Source: Ww85 sp963745765
Lineage (GTDB): Bacteria > Desulfobacterota > Desulfobulbia > Desulfobulbales > Desulfocapsaceae
Reading direction: 5' to 3'
DNA length: 64,000 bases
Assembly (NCBI GenBank): GCA_963745765.1
Contig: CAVUYQ010000007.1
Location: forward strand, 5,110 to 69,109
Within the stretch, counting starts at the first letter, position 1. Each line of letters opens with the position of its first letter. This document shows positions 9,455 to 17,246 of the stretch, one piece after another. A program made the position numbers and the translations under genes. The notes beneath the pieces were generated by a model. It was not told where the DNA came from, searched no databases, and saw only the letters and a list, made by a program, of their open reading frames with translations.

Positions 9455-10444
9455 ATGGGTCAAAAAAGAAAAGTTACCGTACTGACGCTGATTGCAACGC
9501 TTGCTCTGGGAGGACTGTTCGCTGCATCGACAATGGCAGCTGATTACCCCGACAAATCGATTTCGGTTCTTCAGGGATTCAAGGCCGGTGGCGGAAGTGA
9601 TGCCCTTGCTCAATTGACAGAGCCATTTCTCGAAAAGTATATCGGTGAGAGCTTTGTCAATCAGTATATTCCGGGAGCAACGGGAGCCATAGCCTGGACA
9701 CAGCTCGCGAAACAAACGAAACCCGATGGCTACACCATATCCATCACCAACACCCCGATGTTGATGACCAATTACATCATGAATCAGGAAATCAAGTACA
9801 ACATCAACGAGTTGACTCCTCTCGCCAACGTGGTCACCGATCCCGGAATTATCGTCGTCAGCAAGGACAGTCCGTACAAAACAGTTCAGGAGTTTTTTGA
9901 AGCAGCAAAGAAAAATCCGGGTACTCTTACCGTAGGAAATTCCGGAATCGGCGGCGATGATTTCTTCACGACACTGATAGTCGAGAAGGCCACCGGCCTG
10001 AAATTCCAGATGATTCCATTCCAGGGTGACGGTCCCTCCTGGCAGGCAGCCATGGGAAACAAAATTGATGCGAGTTTCAACAATCTCGGCATCACCTTCC
10101 CGCAGATCAAGGCCGGCAACCTGCGGGCCCTGGTGCTTTTCGCTCCTGAGCGCAACGCCAATATACCAGACGTTCCAACCTTGAAAGAGATCGGCTTTGA
10201 CGTCTCATCCGGCTCGTCACGCGGCTACAGCGCACCGAAAGGTATCCCCGCTGCAGCACGGGATGCTCTTATCAAGGCCTTCCGCCAGATGGGAGATGAT
10301 CCGGAGTTTGCCAAGAAAGCTGCGGAACGGGCACTGACCCTCGACCTGAAATATGGTGATGACTACACCGCCTACCTGCAGAATCAGGAAGTAGTATTTG
10401 GTAAAATCTGGGACGAAGTAAAAGGTCAATATAAGGCTAAATAA
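9455..10444 (+). CDS. tctC: TctC-type periplasmic receptor of a tripartite tricarboxylate transporter
   Basis: The 329-residue protein opens with a signal peptide (KRK, then a hydrophobic core, cleaved near ASTMAA, residue ~28). The Bug/TctC fold follows: DYPDKSI at the mature N-terminus, GGGSDALA, PGATGAIAWTQLAK, and the GN.GIGG and FQGDGPSW binding-loop segments. These receptors bind carboxylates such as citrate, tartrate, sulfolactate or aromatic acids and deliver them to TctAB. An AGGGAGA site precedes the ATG. A strong 17-bp hairpin follows the stop codon and precedes tctB, which would let the receptor mRNA accumulate above the membrane genes. The ligand is unknown. Confidence 0.92.
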   Translation: MGQKRKVTVLTLIATLALGGLFAASTMAADYPDKSISVLQGFKAGGGSDALAQLTEPFLEKYIGESFVNQYIPGATGAIAWTQLAKQTKPDGYTISITNTPMLMTNYIMNQEIKYNINELTPLANVVTDPGIIVVSKDSPYKTVQEFFEAAKKNPGTLTVGNSGIGGDDFFTTLIVEKATGLKFQMIPFQGDGPSWQAAMGNKIDASFNNLGITFPQIKAGNLRALVLFAPERNANIPDVPTLKEIGFDVSSGSSRGYSAPKGIPAAARDALIKAFRQMGDDPEFAKKAAERALTLDLKYGDDYTAYLQNQEVVFGKIWDEVKGQYKAK

Positions 10445-10450
10445 GGACTG

Positions 10451-10493
10451 AGCCCTGCAAGGGGATGGATCAGGTTCATCCCCTTGCAGGGCT
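10451..10493 (+). promoter_or_regulatory. Perfect 17-bp hairpin between tctC and tctB
   Basis: AGCCCTGCAAGGGGATG (10451-10467) is exactly complementary to 10477-10493, leaving a 9-base loop. No T-run follows, so it is not a classical intrinsic terminator. It more likely protects the 3' end of processed tctC mRNA or attenuates transcription into tctBA, as known for binding-protein genes of other transporters. Confidence 0.75.
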
Positions 10494-10508
10494 TCTGGAG
10501 AGATCATA

Positions 10509-10997
10509 ATGAGAAAGCTCATCCCGTATGCCCTGTTCGCGGGAGTCATTGGTTTCGTCGCAATTATCTTGTACATGGACACCCTGCATATGACGAAGGC
10601 GGCCTACCAGCTGCCCCGGCTCGTTATCATTCTGGTATTGGCTCTTTTGATCCTGATGATTGTCGAACGGTTTATTCAGATCAGGAAAAAAACGCTTATC
10701 AAGGAAAGTGACGAAGGCCCTGATCCAATCGGGGAACCGGAGGAAATCATTGACGGAGTCGTCAGCCCTACCCGTATCGCGGTGTTCATTGTTCTGCTTA
10801 TAGCTTACGTGGCGACAATAAAACCATTAGGGTATTTCATCGCCACCCCGTTGTTTCTTATTGGCATCATGGGTTATCTGCGTGCGACGAGCATGTTCCG
10901 GATCGTTCTTATTGCCGTCGGTTTCACCGGATTTGTCTATTTTTTATTCGTCCTGTTTCTGAACCTGCCGGTACCGATGGGAATACTGGCCTCGTAA
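10509..10997 (+). CDS. tctB: TctB-type small membrane subunit of the TTT transporter
   Basis: The 162-residue protein has four hydrophobic segments (about 5-22, 32-52, 85-105 and 112-155, the last a long pair) separated by a charged loop at ~55-82. This is the size and layout of TctB, the small, poorly conserved subunit whose role in the carrier is still unclear. It lies between tctC and tctA, with 13 bases to the next start. Sequence similarity within this family is low, so the call rests mostly on topology and position. Confidence 0.88.
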   Translation: MRKLIPYALFAGVIGFVAIILYMDTLHMTKAAYQLPRLVIILVLALLILMIVERFIQIRKKTLIKESDEGPDPIGEPEEIIDGVVSPTRIAVFIVLLIAYVATIKPLGYFIATPLFLIGIMGYLRATSMFRIVLIAVGFTGFVYFLFVLFLNLPVPMGILAS

Positions 10998-11010
10998 AAG
11001 GAGTGATCTC

Positions 11011-12534
11011 GTGATTTTCGATGCTATCCTTACTGGTTTGACAGGAGTCATGACTCCTCTCAACCTGTTACTCGTCGCTGGCGGAACGACAATCGGCATG
11101 TTCGTCGGAGCAATGCCCGGACTCTCTGCAACCATGGCGATAGCGCTTCTGCTGCCTCTGACGTTCCCGCTGCCTCCCGCGTCTGGTCTGTCTCTGCTCG
11201 CCTCGCTCTATATGGGCGCCATGTACGGCGGCTCTATCGCCGCCATCCTGCTCAGGACGCCGGGCACACCGGCGGCGGCAGCTACCATACTTGACGGCTA
11301 TCCGATGGCCCAGAAGGGACAGGCAGGCAAAGCGCTGGGTGTATCCCTGGTAGCATCCTTCATCGGCGGTGTCATCAGCAGTATCGCACTCTTGACCGTG
11401 GCGCCGATTCTTGGCCAGGTCGCCTTGCAGTTCGGGCCGGTGGAACTCTTTTCTGTTGCCGTACTCGGCCTGACCATCATTGCCTCGCTGTCCCGCGGCT
11501 CAACAATTCTGGGTCTTCTCTCCGGGTCGATAGGCGTTCTTGTGGCGATGGTCGGCATGGACAATATTACCGGCACGCCGCGATTTACTTTCGGGAACAT
11601 CAACCTGTTCGGCGGCATTTCATTTATCGTGGCATTGATAGGTATATTCTCCATTCCACAGGCCATCAGATTGATTGAAAGGAAAGGTGTCTCAGAGCGA
11701 AAAACCGTGGTAAACAGCATTACAGACCGAATGCTGCCGACCTGGATTGAATTCCGGGCGCTGATTAAGACCATTATCCGTTCCTCGTTCATCGGAATAT
11801 TTACCGGCATCATTCCGGGAACCGGCGGTGACACCGCCTGCTGGTTCGGATACAATGAAGCGAAGCGCTTCTCAAAAGAAAAGGAAAAATTCGGCACCGG
11901 ACATCCGGAAGGAGTTGCGGCTGCGGAAGCCGCCAACAACGCCGTCGTTGGCGGGTCACTGATCCCAACCATATCGCTCGGGATACCGGGAAGTTCCTCC
12001 ACGGCGGTCCTCATGGGCGGGTTGATGGTGCACGGCATCATGCCGGGGCCGACGCTGATGACCGAGTACGCCGATGTGACCTACACCCTGATCTGGGCGG
12101 TCATGCTTTCAAATTTTGCCATATTCTTTGTCGGCCTGTTCATGACCCGCTTGTGCATCCATGTAACGCGGGTTAAGGATACGATCATGGCACCACTGAT
12201 TATCGTCTTGTGCGTTATCGGTTCCTTTTCCATAAATAACAACATATTCGATGTATTCATCATGCTCAGCTTCGGGTTTCTCGGCTACATCATGGACCGG
12301 TTGAAAATTCCGCCGGCGCCACTTGTCGTCGGACTTATACTTGGCAACCTGCTCAATGTAAGCCTGCACCAATCGCTAATGATCGGCCATGGCAGCTGGC
12401 TTGTTTTCCTGAAAAGCCCCATATCGGCAGTTCTTCTAGCCCTGGCTGTGTTTTCGATTCTCCAGAGCACACCGTTATTCGGCTGGCTGCGCAAGTTCAT
12501 GAAGACCAGCAGAAAGCATGGACAGCCTGAATAA
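11011..12534 (+). CDS. tctA: TctA-type large membrane permease of the TTT transporter
   Basis: The 507-residue product starts at GTG behind AAGGAGTG. It contains the family's two related membrane halves and its glycine-rich signatures: GAMPGLSATMAIALLLPLTF and YGGSIAAILLRTPGTPAAAAT near the N-terminus, and GIIPGTGGDTACWFGYNEAKR in the second half. About 11-12 membrane segments can be drawn. It is the ion-driven permease that accepts substrate from TctC. The length is typical and no frame breaks are seen. It ends 79 bases before the racemase gene and likely shares its transcript. Confidence 0.95.
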   Translation: MIFDAILTGLTGVMTPLNLLLVAGGTTIGMFVGAMPGLSATMAIALLLPLTFPLPPASGLSLLASLYMGAMYGGSIAAILLRTPGTPAAAATILDGYPMAQKGQAGKALGVSLVASFIGGVISSIALLTVAPILGQVALQFGPVELFSVAVLGLTIIASLSRGSTILGLLSGSIGVLVAMVGMDNITGTPRFTFGNINLFGGISFIVALIGIFSIPQAIRLIERKGVSERKTVVNSITDRMLPTWIEFRALIKTIIRSSFIGIFTGIIPGTGGDTACWFGYNEAKRFSKEKEKFGTGHPEGVAAAEAANNAVVGGSLIPTISLGIPGSSSTAVLMGGLMVHGIMPGPTLMTEYADVTYTLIWAVMLSNFAIFFVGLFMTRLCIHVTRVKDTIMAPLIIVLCVIGSFSINNNIFDVFIMLSFGFLGYIMDRLKIPPAPLVVGLILGNLLNVSLHQSLMIGHGSWLVFLKSPISAVLLALAVFSILQSTPLFGWLRKFMKTSRKHGQPE

Positions 12535-12613
12535 AGGAAAGACCCGGCGGGGCAGCATACCGCTATTTAATTGTTGGTTCACCTATGGTTTATCAAATTA
12601 ATGGAGTAACAAC

Positions 12614-13870
12614 GTGAAACTTCCTCAAATGGCAGTCATCGAACAACAGTTTGACGAACAACTGATTGATGATGTGGCGGCAACCGTAATCCTGGAAATG
12701 GCGCAGCTGGACCTTGCCGGCAAAGTGAAGCCCGGTGATTCCGTTGCCATCACCGCCGGCAGCCGCGGTATTGCCAATATTGCCCTGATAATCGGGACTA
12801 TTGTCAGCGAACTTAAAAAGATAGGGGCCTTACCGTTCATCTTTCCGGCCATGGGCAGCCACGGCGGTGCCACGGCGGACGGCCAGCGGCAGGTGCTCGC
12901 CAATCTGGGAATTACCGAAGAATCAATCGGCTGCCCGATAAAAAGTGACATGGATCCCGTCCATTTAGGGGAAGCTGCGCTCGGCTATCCCATCTACGTT
13001 GATAAACATGCCATGACCGCCGATCACATCGTGGTGGTCAACCGCGTCAAGTCTCATACCAAATTCAAGGGACCGGTCGAGAGCGGCCTGATGAAGATGA
13101 TGGCCATCGGCATGGGCAAACAGAAAGGTGCATCCTATTATCATAAGGCGGCGGTACGATTAACCTTTCCAAAGATCATCGAAAACGTCGGTATTGAAGT
13201 GATGAAGCGCTGTCCCGTTCTCTTCGGTCTGGCTATGGTGGAAAATGCCTTTCACGAAACCTGCGTCATTCGGGCCTTCAATCCGGAAGATATCCTGGAA
13301 GGGGAAAAAAACCTCCTGCCAATTTCCAAACAGCGAATGGCGCAGCTGCCCTTTGATGAGATTGACGTACTGATTGTGGATTTAATCGGCAAGGATATTG
13401 CCGGTACCGGGATGGATACCAACGTTACCGGACGTAATGCCGACCTGCTTGGTGATTTTACCACAAGGCCGCGGGTGAAACGTGTCTTCGTCCGCGATTT
13501 AACGCCGAAGAGTGAAGGAAACGCCATCGGCATCGGTCTCGCCGATTTTACGACCACGCGGCTGGTCGACAAGATGGACAGACAGAAAACGTGGATGAAT
13601 GCCATAACGGGAATCAGTCCCGAAAAAGGCGCAATTCCCATCCATTTTGCCAGCGACAAGGAAGTCCTCGGGGCCTGCCTTGAAACAATCGGCGATACAC
13701 CCTCCGCAGACGTGCGGGTCGTCCATATCAAAAGCACCATGGATGTGCACAGGATTTCGGTGTCCCGTATCTACGCCGATGAGATCGCCGGGAACAAGCG
13801 GTTGAAGCAGATAGGCGACTGGGGTGAAATGACCTTTGATGCATCGGATAACATCAGAGATCCATTCTGA
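12614..13870 (+). CDS. LarA-type (lactate racemase-like, DUF2088) racemase/epimerase
   Basis: The 418-residue protein starts at GTG behind GGAG. It belongs to the LarA/DUF2088 group: ITAGSRGIANI (~46-56), PAMGSHGGATADGQ (~78-90) and NRVKSHTKFKGPVESGLMKM (~143-162). LarA enzymes use a nickel-pincer nucleotide to move hydride on alpha-hydroxyacids. Homologues accept lactate, malate, gluconate and others, and some outlying members have no known activity. The segment with histidines and lysines is present, but the exact LarA catalytic lysine cannot be assigned without an alignment. No larB, larC or larE cofactor genes are in the window. Its place behind the lyase and transporter suggests it makes the enantiomer the lyase uses. 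Confidence 0.72.
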   Translation: MKLPQMAVIEQQFDEQLIDDVAATVILEMAQLDLAGKVKPGDSVAITAGSRGIANIALIIGTIVSELKKIGALPFIFPAMGSHGGATADGQRQVLANLGITEESIGCPIKSDMDPVHLGEAALGYPIYVDKHAMTADHIVVVNRVKSHTKFKGPVESGLMKMMAIGMGKQKGASYYHKAAVRLTFPKIIENVGIEVMKRCPVLFGLAMVENAFHETCVIRAFNPEDILEGEKNLLPISKQRMAQLPFDEIDVLIVDLIGKDIAGTGMDTNVTGRNADLLGDFTTRPRVKRVFVRDLTPKSEGNAIGIGLADFTTTRLVDKMDRQKTWMNAITGISPEKGAIPIHFASDKEVLGACLETIGDTPSADVRVVHIKSTMDVHRISVSRIYADEIAGNKRLKQIGDWGEMTFDASDNIRDPF

Positions 13871-13878
13871 ACTGTTAT

Positions 13879-13962
13879 GGGTACATTGAATAATTAGATT
13901 TGCGCCCGGAATCATGGCGCGTGTGAAAATTTTCAAGGTAGTCGTAATTATTCAAGGTAGTC
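13879..13962. repeat. Family A structured repeat, copy 2
   Basis: The ends are 15-base inverted repeats, TACATTGAATAATTA on the left and the complement of TACCTTGAATAATTA on the right. A further GCGCC/GGCGC hairpin sits inside, and a second AAGGTA lies near the right end. It separates the racemase gene from the transporter gene. Confidence 0.7.
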
Positions 13963-13995
13963 ATATGAAGGGGAATTGCTTTTTCACGGCTGCTG

Positions 13996-15357
13996 ATGAA
14001 TCCTGAACAAAAAACAGCCGCCCGCGTCACGGTTCAGCCGCTGCGGGCGGCCGCCGGGAGAAACCTGCCGATGGCAGGTTTCTTGATTTCCCTGATGATA
14101 GCAACGGCGATCATCAACGGTCTCTGGGCACCTTTTCCTTCCTGGCCTTCCGGACTTTTTGCCTGGTGTGCTGCAGCACTTCTCATATCCCGGGTCTCCG
14201 CAGCACAATTGCTGCAGATCGGGGCCTTGCTCCTGATCGGCATCATGGCCCTTTGCGGAGCACTCTATCTTGGTTCAGAGCCGTCGTGGCTACGGCTTCT
14301 GGACAGTAATGCCCCGCTGTTGTCGATGATTGGCGCCGTCAGCTTCCTGAGACTGGTCGCCATGCGGGATACTCCCGTGCCGGAAACCCTGCCGCATGGA
14401 CCGCGTGCCTTCCAGAGTACCGTGATGGCAGTGGCGTTGCTCGGTTCATTTATCAATATTTCGGCCCCCATACTCATCGGTGACCGGATAGCGCAAAAAA
14501 ATGGTTTGAGTAATTTTGCGGCTCAGTCCATCACCCGCATATTCTCGGGTTGTCCCGCCTGGTCACCGTTTTTTGGCGGTATGGCTGTCGTCCTCACCTA
14601 TATCAGCAATACGCACCTGCTGTTCGTCATGCTGATCGGCCTGCCTTTTGCCGTTATCGGTCTCCTGCTCGTGATCGTTGAAGCGCGCATTCGTTATCGC
14701 GGCGAACTGGAGAACTTTGCCGGCTACCCGATCACCTTATCCAGTCTCTGGCTGCCGCTCATGCTGGCAGCCTGCGTCGGAGCCGGCTATGTTTTTTTGC
14801 CGAGTGTACCGATTTTGATCGTCATCGCCATGGCCGCACTCTCCGTGACGGCCATCTTCCTGCTAATTTCACATGGTGGTGCCGGGATGATCAGCCGGCT
14901 GTGGTCCTATATGTTGCAGGGTTTGTCCGGAATGGTCGGCGAACTACTGCTCTTCATTTCCGCCGGGGTACTTGCCGTGGGGCTGCGGGCACTGGTTACA
15001 GCCACTCATTTTGAACTGGGATTTTCCGGCGGCTTTGATGCAGTTTTTGCCGGACTGCTGCTCGCTTCCTTGATCATCGTTTCGGCGCTCGGCGCGCACC
15101 CGGTTGTCTTCATCGCCGTGGTCACCCCCCTGCTCGCTCCGATTAATCCCGACCCGCAGCTGCTGGCAGTCACCTACCTCTTCGGTTGGAGCATGGGAAC
15201 CTGTTCCAGTCCGCTATCGGGAACCCACCTGGTCATGCAGGGGCGATTCGGTATCTCCAGTGTCAAGGGCGCCATGCGCAACTGGCCCTTTGTCGCGGTA
15301 ATGTATCTTATCAGCCTCGTCTTTCTAAAGCTGGTTGCACTCATTCAGGGCATCTGA
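13996..15357 (+). CDS. Polytopic membrane protein, putative anion/carboxylate transporter
   Basis: The 453-residue product has about 11-12 membrane segments. The two halves carry related conserved stretches: ILIGDRIAQ ... SITRIFSGCPAWSPFFGGMA in the first, and HPVVFIAVVTPLLAPINPDPQ ... GTCSSPLSGTHLVMQGR in the second. That duplicated layout is typical of ion-transporter (IT) superfamily carriers, but I cannot name the family. No strong ribosome binding site precedes 13996. It follows the hydroxyacid genes, separated from them by a repeat, so it may export a product (for example sulfite or an organic anion) or be an independent transporter. Confidence 0.6.
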   Translation: MNPEQKTAARVTVQPLRAAAGRNLPMAGFLISLMIATAIINGLWAPFPSWPSGLFAWCAAALLISRVSAAQLLQIGALLLIGIMALCGALYLGSEPSWLRLLDSNAPLLSMIGAVSFLRLVAMRDTPVPETLPHGPRAFQSTVMAVALLGSFINISAPILIGDRIAQKNGLSNFAAQSITRIFSGCPAWSPFFGGMAVVLTYISNTHLLFVMLIGLPFAVIGLLLVIVEARIRYRGELENFAGYPITLSSLWLPLMLAACVGAGYVFLPSVPILIVIAMAALSVTAIFLLISHGGAGMISRLWSYMLQGLSGMVGELLLFISAGVLAVGLRALVTATHFELGFSGGFDAVFAGLLLASLIIVSALGAHPVVFIAVVTPLLAPINPDPQLLAVTYLFGWSMGTCSSPLSGTHLVMQGRFGISSVKGAMRNWPFVAVMYLISLVFLKLVALIQGI

Positions 15358-15557
15358 TTCCACATCTCCTTGACGTAAGGCTGGCTCAACTCGTGAAATA
15401 TCCAGGATATGCGAAGGCGGAACCTCACCTGGCTGAGCAGCTTCTTGATCTGCGCTACCGGCTGGTCAAATACAACCTTGGCAAGCCCCTGTCGACACCG
15501 ACCTGGCCGAATGGCGTCTTTGTGCCGCCGCCCGGATTATCGGACCCGGCGGTTTAA
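15358..15557 (+). other. Open stretch that may be the tail of a lost gene
   Basis: A reading frame through 15386-15557 encodes a plausible protein C-terminus rich in charged, amphipathic helix (KYPGYAKAEPHLAEQLLDLR, then PTWPNGVFVPPPGL). It has no start codon or ribosome binding site of its own. The pattern recalls the end of sulfatase-like proteins, but this is weak. It may be a remnant left by deletion. Confidence 0.25.
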
Positions 15558-15565
15558 GAAACGGA

Positions 15566-15859
15566 TCACTTCTTTTTGATGTACTCTTCCCACTCGACCG
15601 GCAGCATGTTCTTCTTTTTATTGTTGCAATCCTTACAGCTCGGCACCAGGTTATCCCTGGTGCTTCGTCCGCCCCGTGCGAGCGGTACCAGATGATCCAT
15701 GGTCAGTTCCGGAAAGCCGACCACCACCTGGCAATAATAGCATTTACCAGCAGCGGTTTTCTGCTGCCACCATCTTGTCTTGCGCAGATCACGCGCCTTG
15801 GCCCGTTCACGCCTGATCTCCTCTTCACTGATGCCGTCCAGCCAGAAATAATCCCCCAT
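15566..15859 (-). CDS. HNH endonuclease-domain protein
   Basis: The small protein (97 residues) has a zinc-ribbon HNH module. CYYC (~40-43) and CKDC (~76-79) pair as metal ligands, with DHLVPLARGGRSTRDNLVPSC between them carrying the D-H and N of the beta-beta-alpha-metal active site. The first 35 residues are basic and helical. Its start overlaps the stop of folC by ATGA, so the two are co-translated. Stand-alone HNH proteins of this size are common in bacteria and their role (nicking or repair) is generally unknown. Nothing nearby indicates a mobile element. Confidence 0.85.
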   Translation of the reverse strand: MGDYFWLDGISEEEIRRERAKARDLRKTRWWQQKTAAGKCYYCQVVVGFPELTMDHLVPLARGGRSTRDNLVPSCKDCNNKKKNMLPVEWEEYIKKK

Positions 15860-17201
15860 CAGCCGACCACCTCTCCAACAAGGAGCTTTCTGAACTCTCC
15901 GACCAGATAGAGAGATCCGGCAACCACCACCAGATCAGCGGGGGTTGCCTGCCCGAAGACACTGTCCAGTGCGTCCGCTACCGAGTCGAAGAGCTGTACC
16001 TCTGCAGATAGAGGCTGTACGAGCACACCGGCAAGATCGGCCGGTAAGGCGGAACGCTCACTCTCTGGTCTCGTGAGCAGCAGGACATCGGCTACTTTCT
16101 CCATTTCCCGGAGCATGTCGCGGTAATCCTTATCGGCCATTGAGGCCCAGACAACGAGAAGTCGCTGATAGCTGAACTGGTTTTTAAGCGTCTGAACAAG
16201 AAAACTCACCCCGGCAGGATTATGGGCACCATCTAGGAGAAACCTGAGCGCAACGGGGGAAGATGGCGAGATCCTGACCCGGTTCCGGGAACTTCCGTCC
16301 ATCTCTATATACTCCATCCTGCCCGGCCAGAGTGTTTTTGACAGACCGGAGCGAACAGCATCATCGTAATACTGCAGCCCGATTTCCGCAAGGCTACAGC
16401 CGCAGCAACGGCGCATGAGCTATTGTTGACCTGCCAGGCTCCATTTTTACCGCAGGCAAGACGCTCTATCCGCAGAGAACCGTCTGTATTCTGCCATGTC
16501 CAGTGCTCGTCATCACCCGGTATCATCAGAAAATCCCTGTCCCGTATCTGCAGCGGGGCATGTCTTTCCCTGCTGATCTTCGAGATAACCGTGTCTGCGG
16601 GATGTTCCACGACACCAGAGATAACCGGAATCCCCTGTTTTATGATGCCTGCCTTCTCAAAGGCGACCGCTTCCAGGGTATCCCCCAGGTATTGCTGGTG
16701 ATCAAGGCTTATGGTGGTAATCACCGAGAGCAGCGGCGTAATGACGTTGGTGGCATCCAGCCTGCCGCCCATGCCGGTCTCAAGAATCGCCAGGTCACAC
16801 TTGTTCTCGGCAAACCAGGCAAAGGCCAGGGCGGTAGTGCACTCGAAATAAGTTATCATCTCACCCGCCAGGCTCGACCTGATCTTTTCGAGCAGGCGGG
16901 TAAAATCCGTCTGGCTGATATAGCCATCGTCTATCCTGAAACGTTCCCGCACCGAGCTGAGATGCGGGGATGTGTAGAGTCCGGTCCGATAACCGGCTGC
17001 GCTCAGCATGGTACGCAGCATGGAGCAGACAGATCCCTTGCCGTTGGTACCGGCCACATGCACGGCCGCACACCTCTGTTCGGGAGAGCCGAGGGCTGCG
17101 AGCGTGGTACGCATGGCCTCAAGGCCAAGTTTTATCTTGTGCATCTGCAGAGAATCAAGGTATCTGCAGGCGTCCTTATACGTTGTGAGCGGGGTATTCA
17201 C
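15859..17201 (-). CDS. folC: Bifunctional folylpolyglutamate/dihydrofolate synthase (frameshifted)
   Basis: FolC adds glutamate to dihydropteroate and folates using ATP. The N-terminal frame (17201 down to about 16365) has the Mur-ligase P-loop HVAGTNGKGSVCSML, ETGMGGRLDATN, and SLDHQQYLGDTLEAVAFEKAGIIK. The C-terminal frame (to 15859) has LDGAHNPAG and the glutamate-ligase domain. The two join naturally near 16360-16370 (ALRKSGCSIT to DDAVRSGL), so one indel splits an otherwise complete ~430-residue enzyme. Start is GTG 17201. As the gene is normally essential, a sequence error is more likely than a true pseudogene. The stop overlaps the HNH gene start by four bases. Confidence 0.85.
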
Positions 17202-17246
17202 TATGGATTCGAAAGGTCAGGTTTTTGGTTTCTATCAGCTGTTGTC

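Noticed and set aside
11298..12041. A 247-codon open frame on the minus strand inside tctA
   Set aside because: Antisense to a clearly conserved membrane permease; an artefact of GC-rich third positions.
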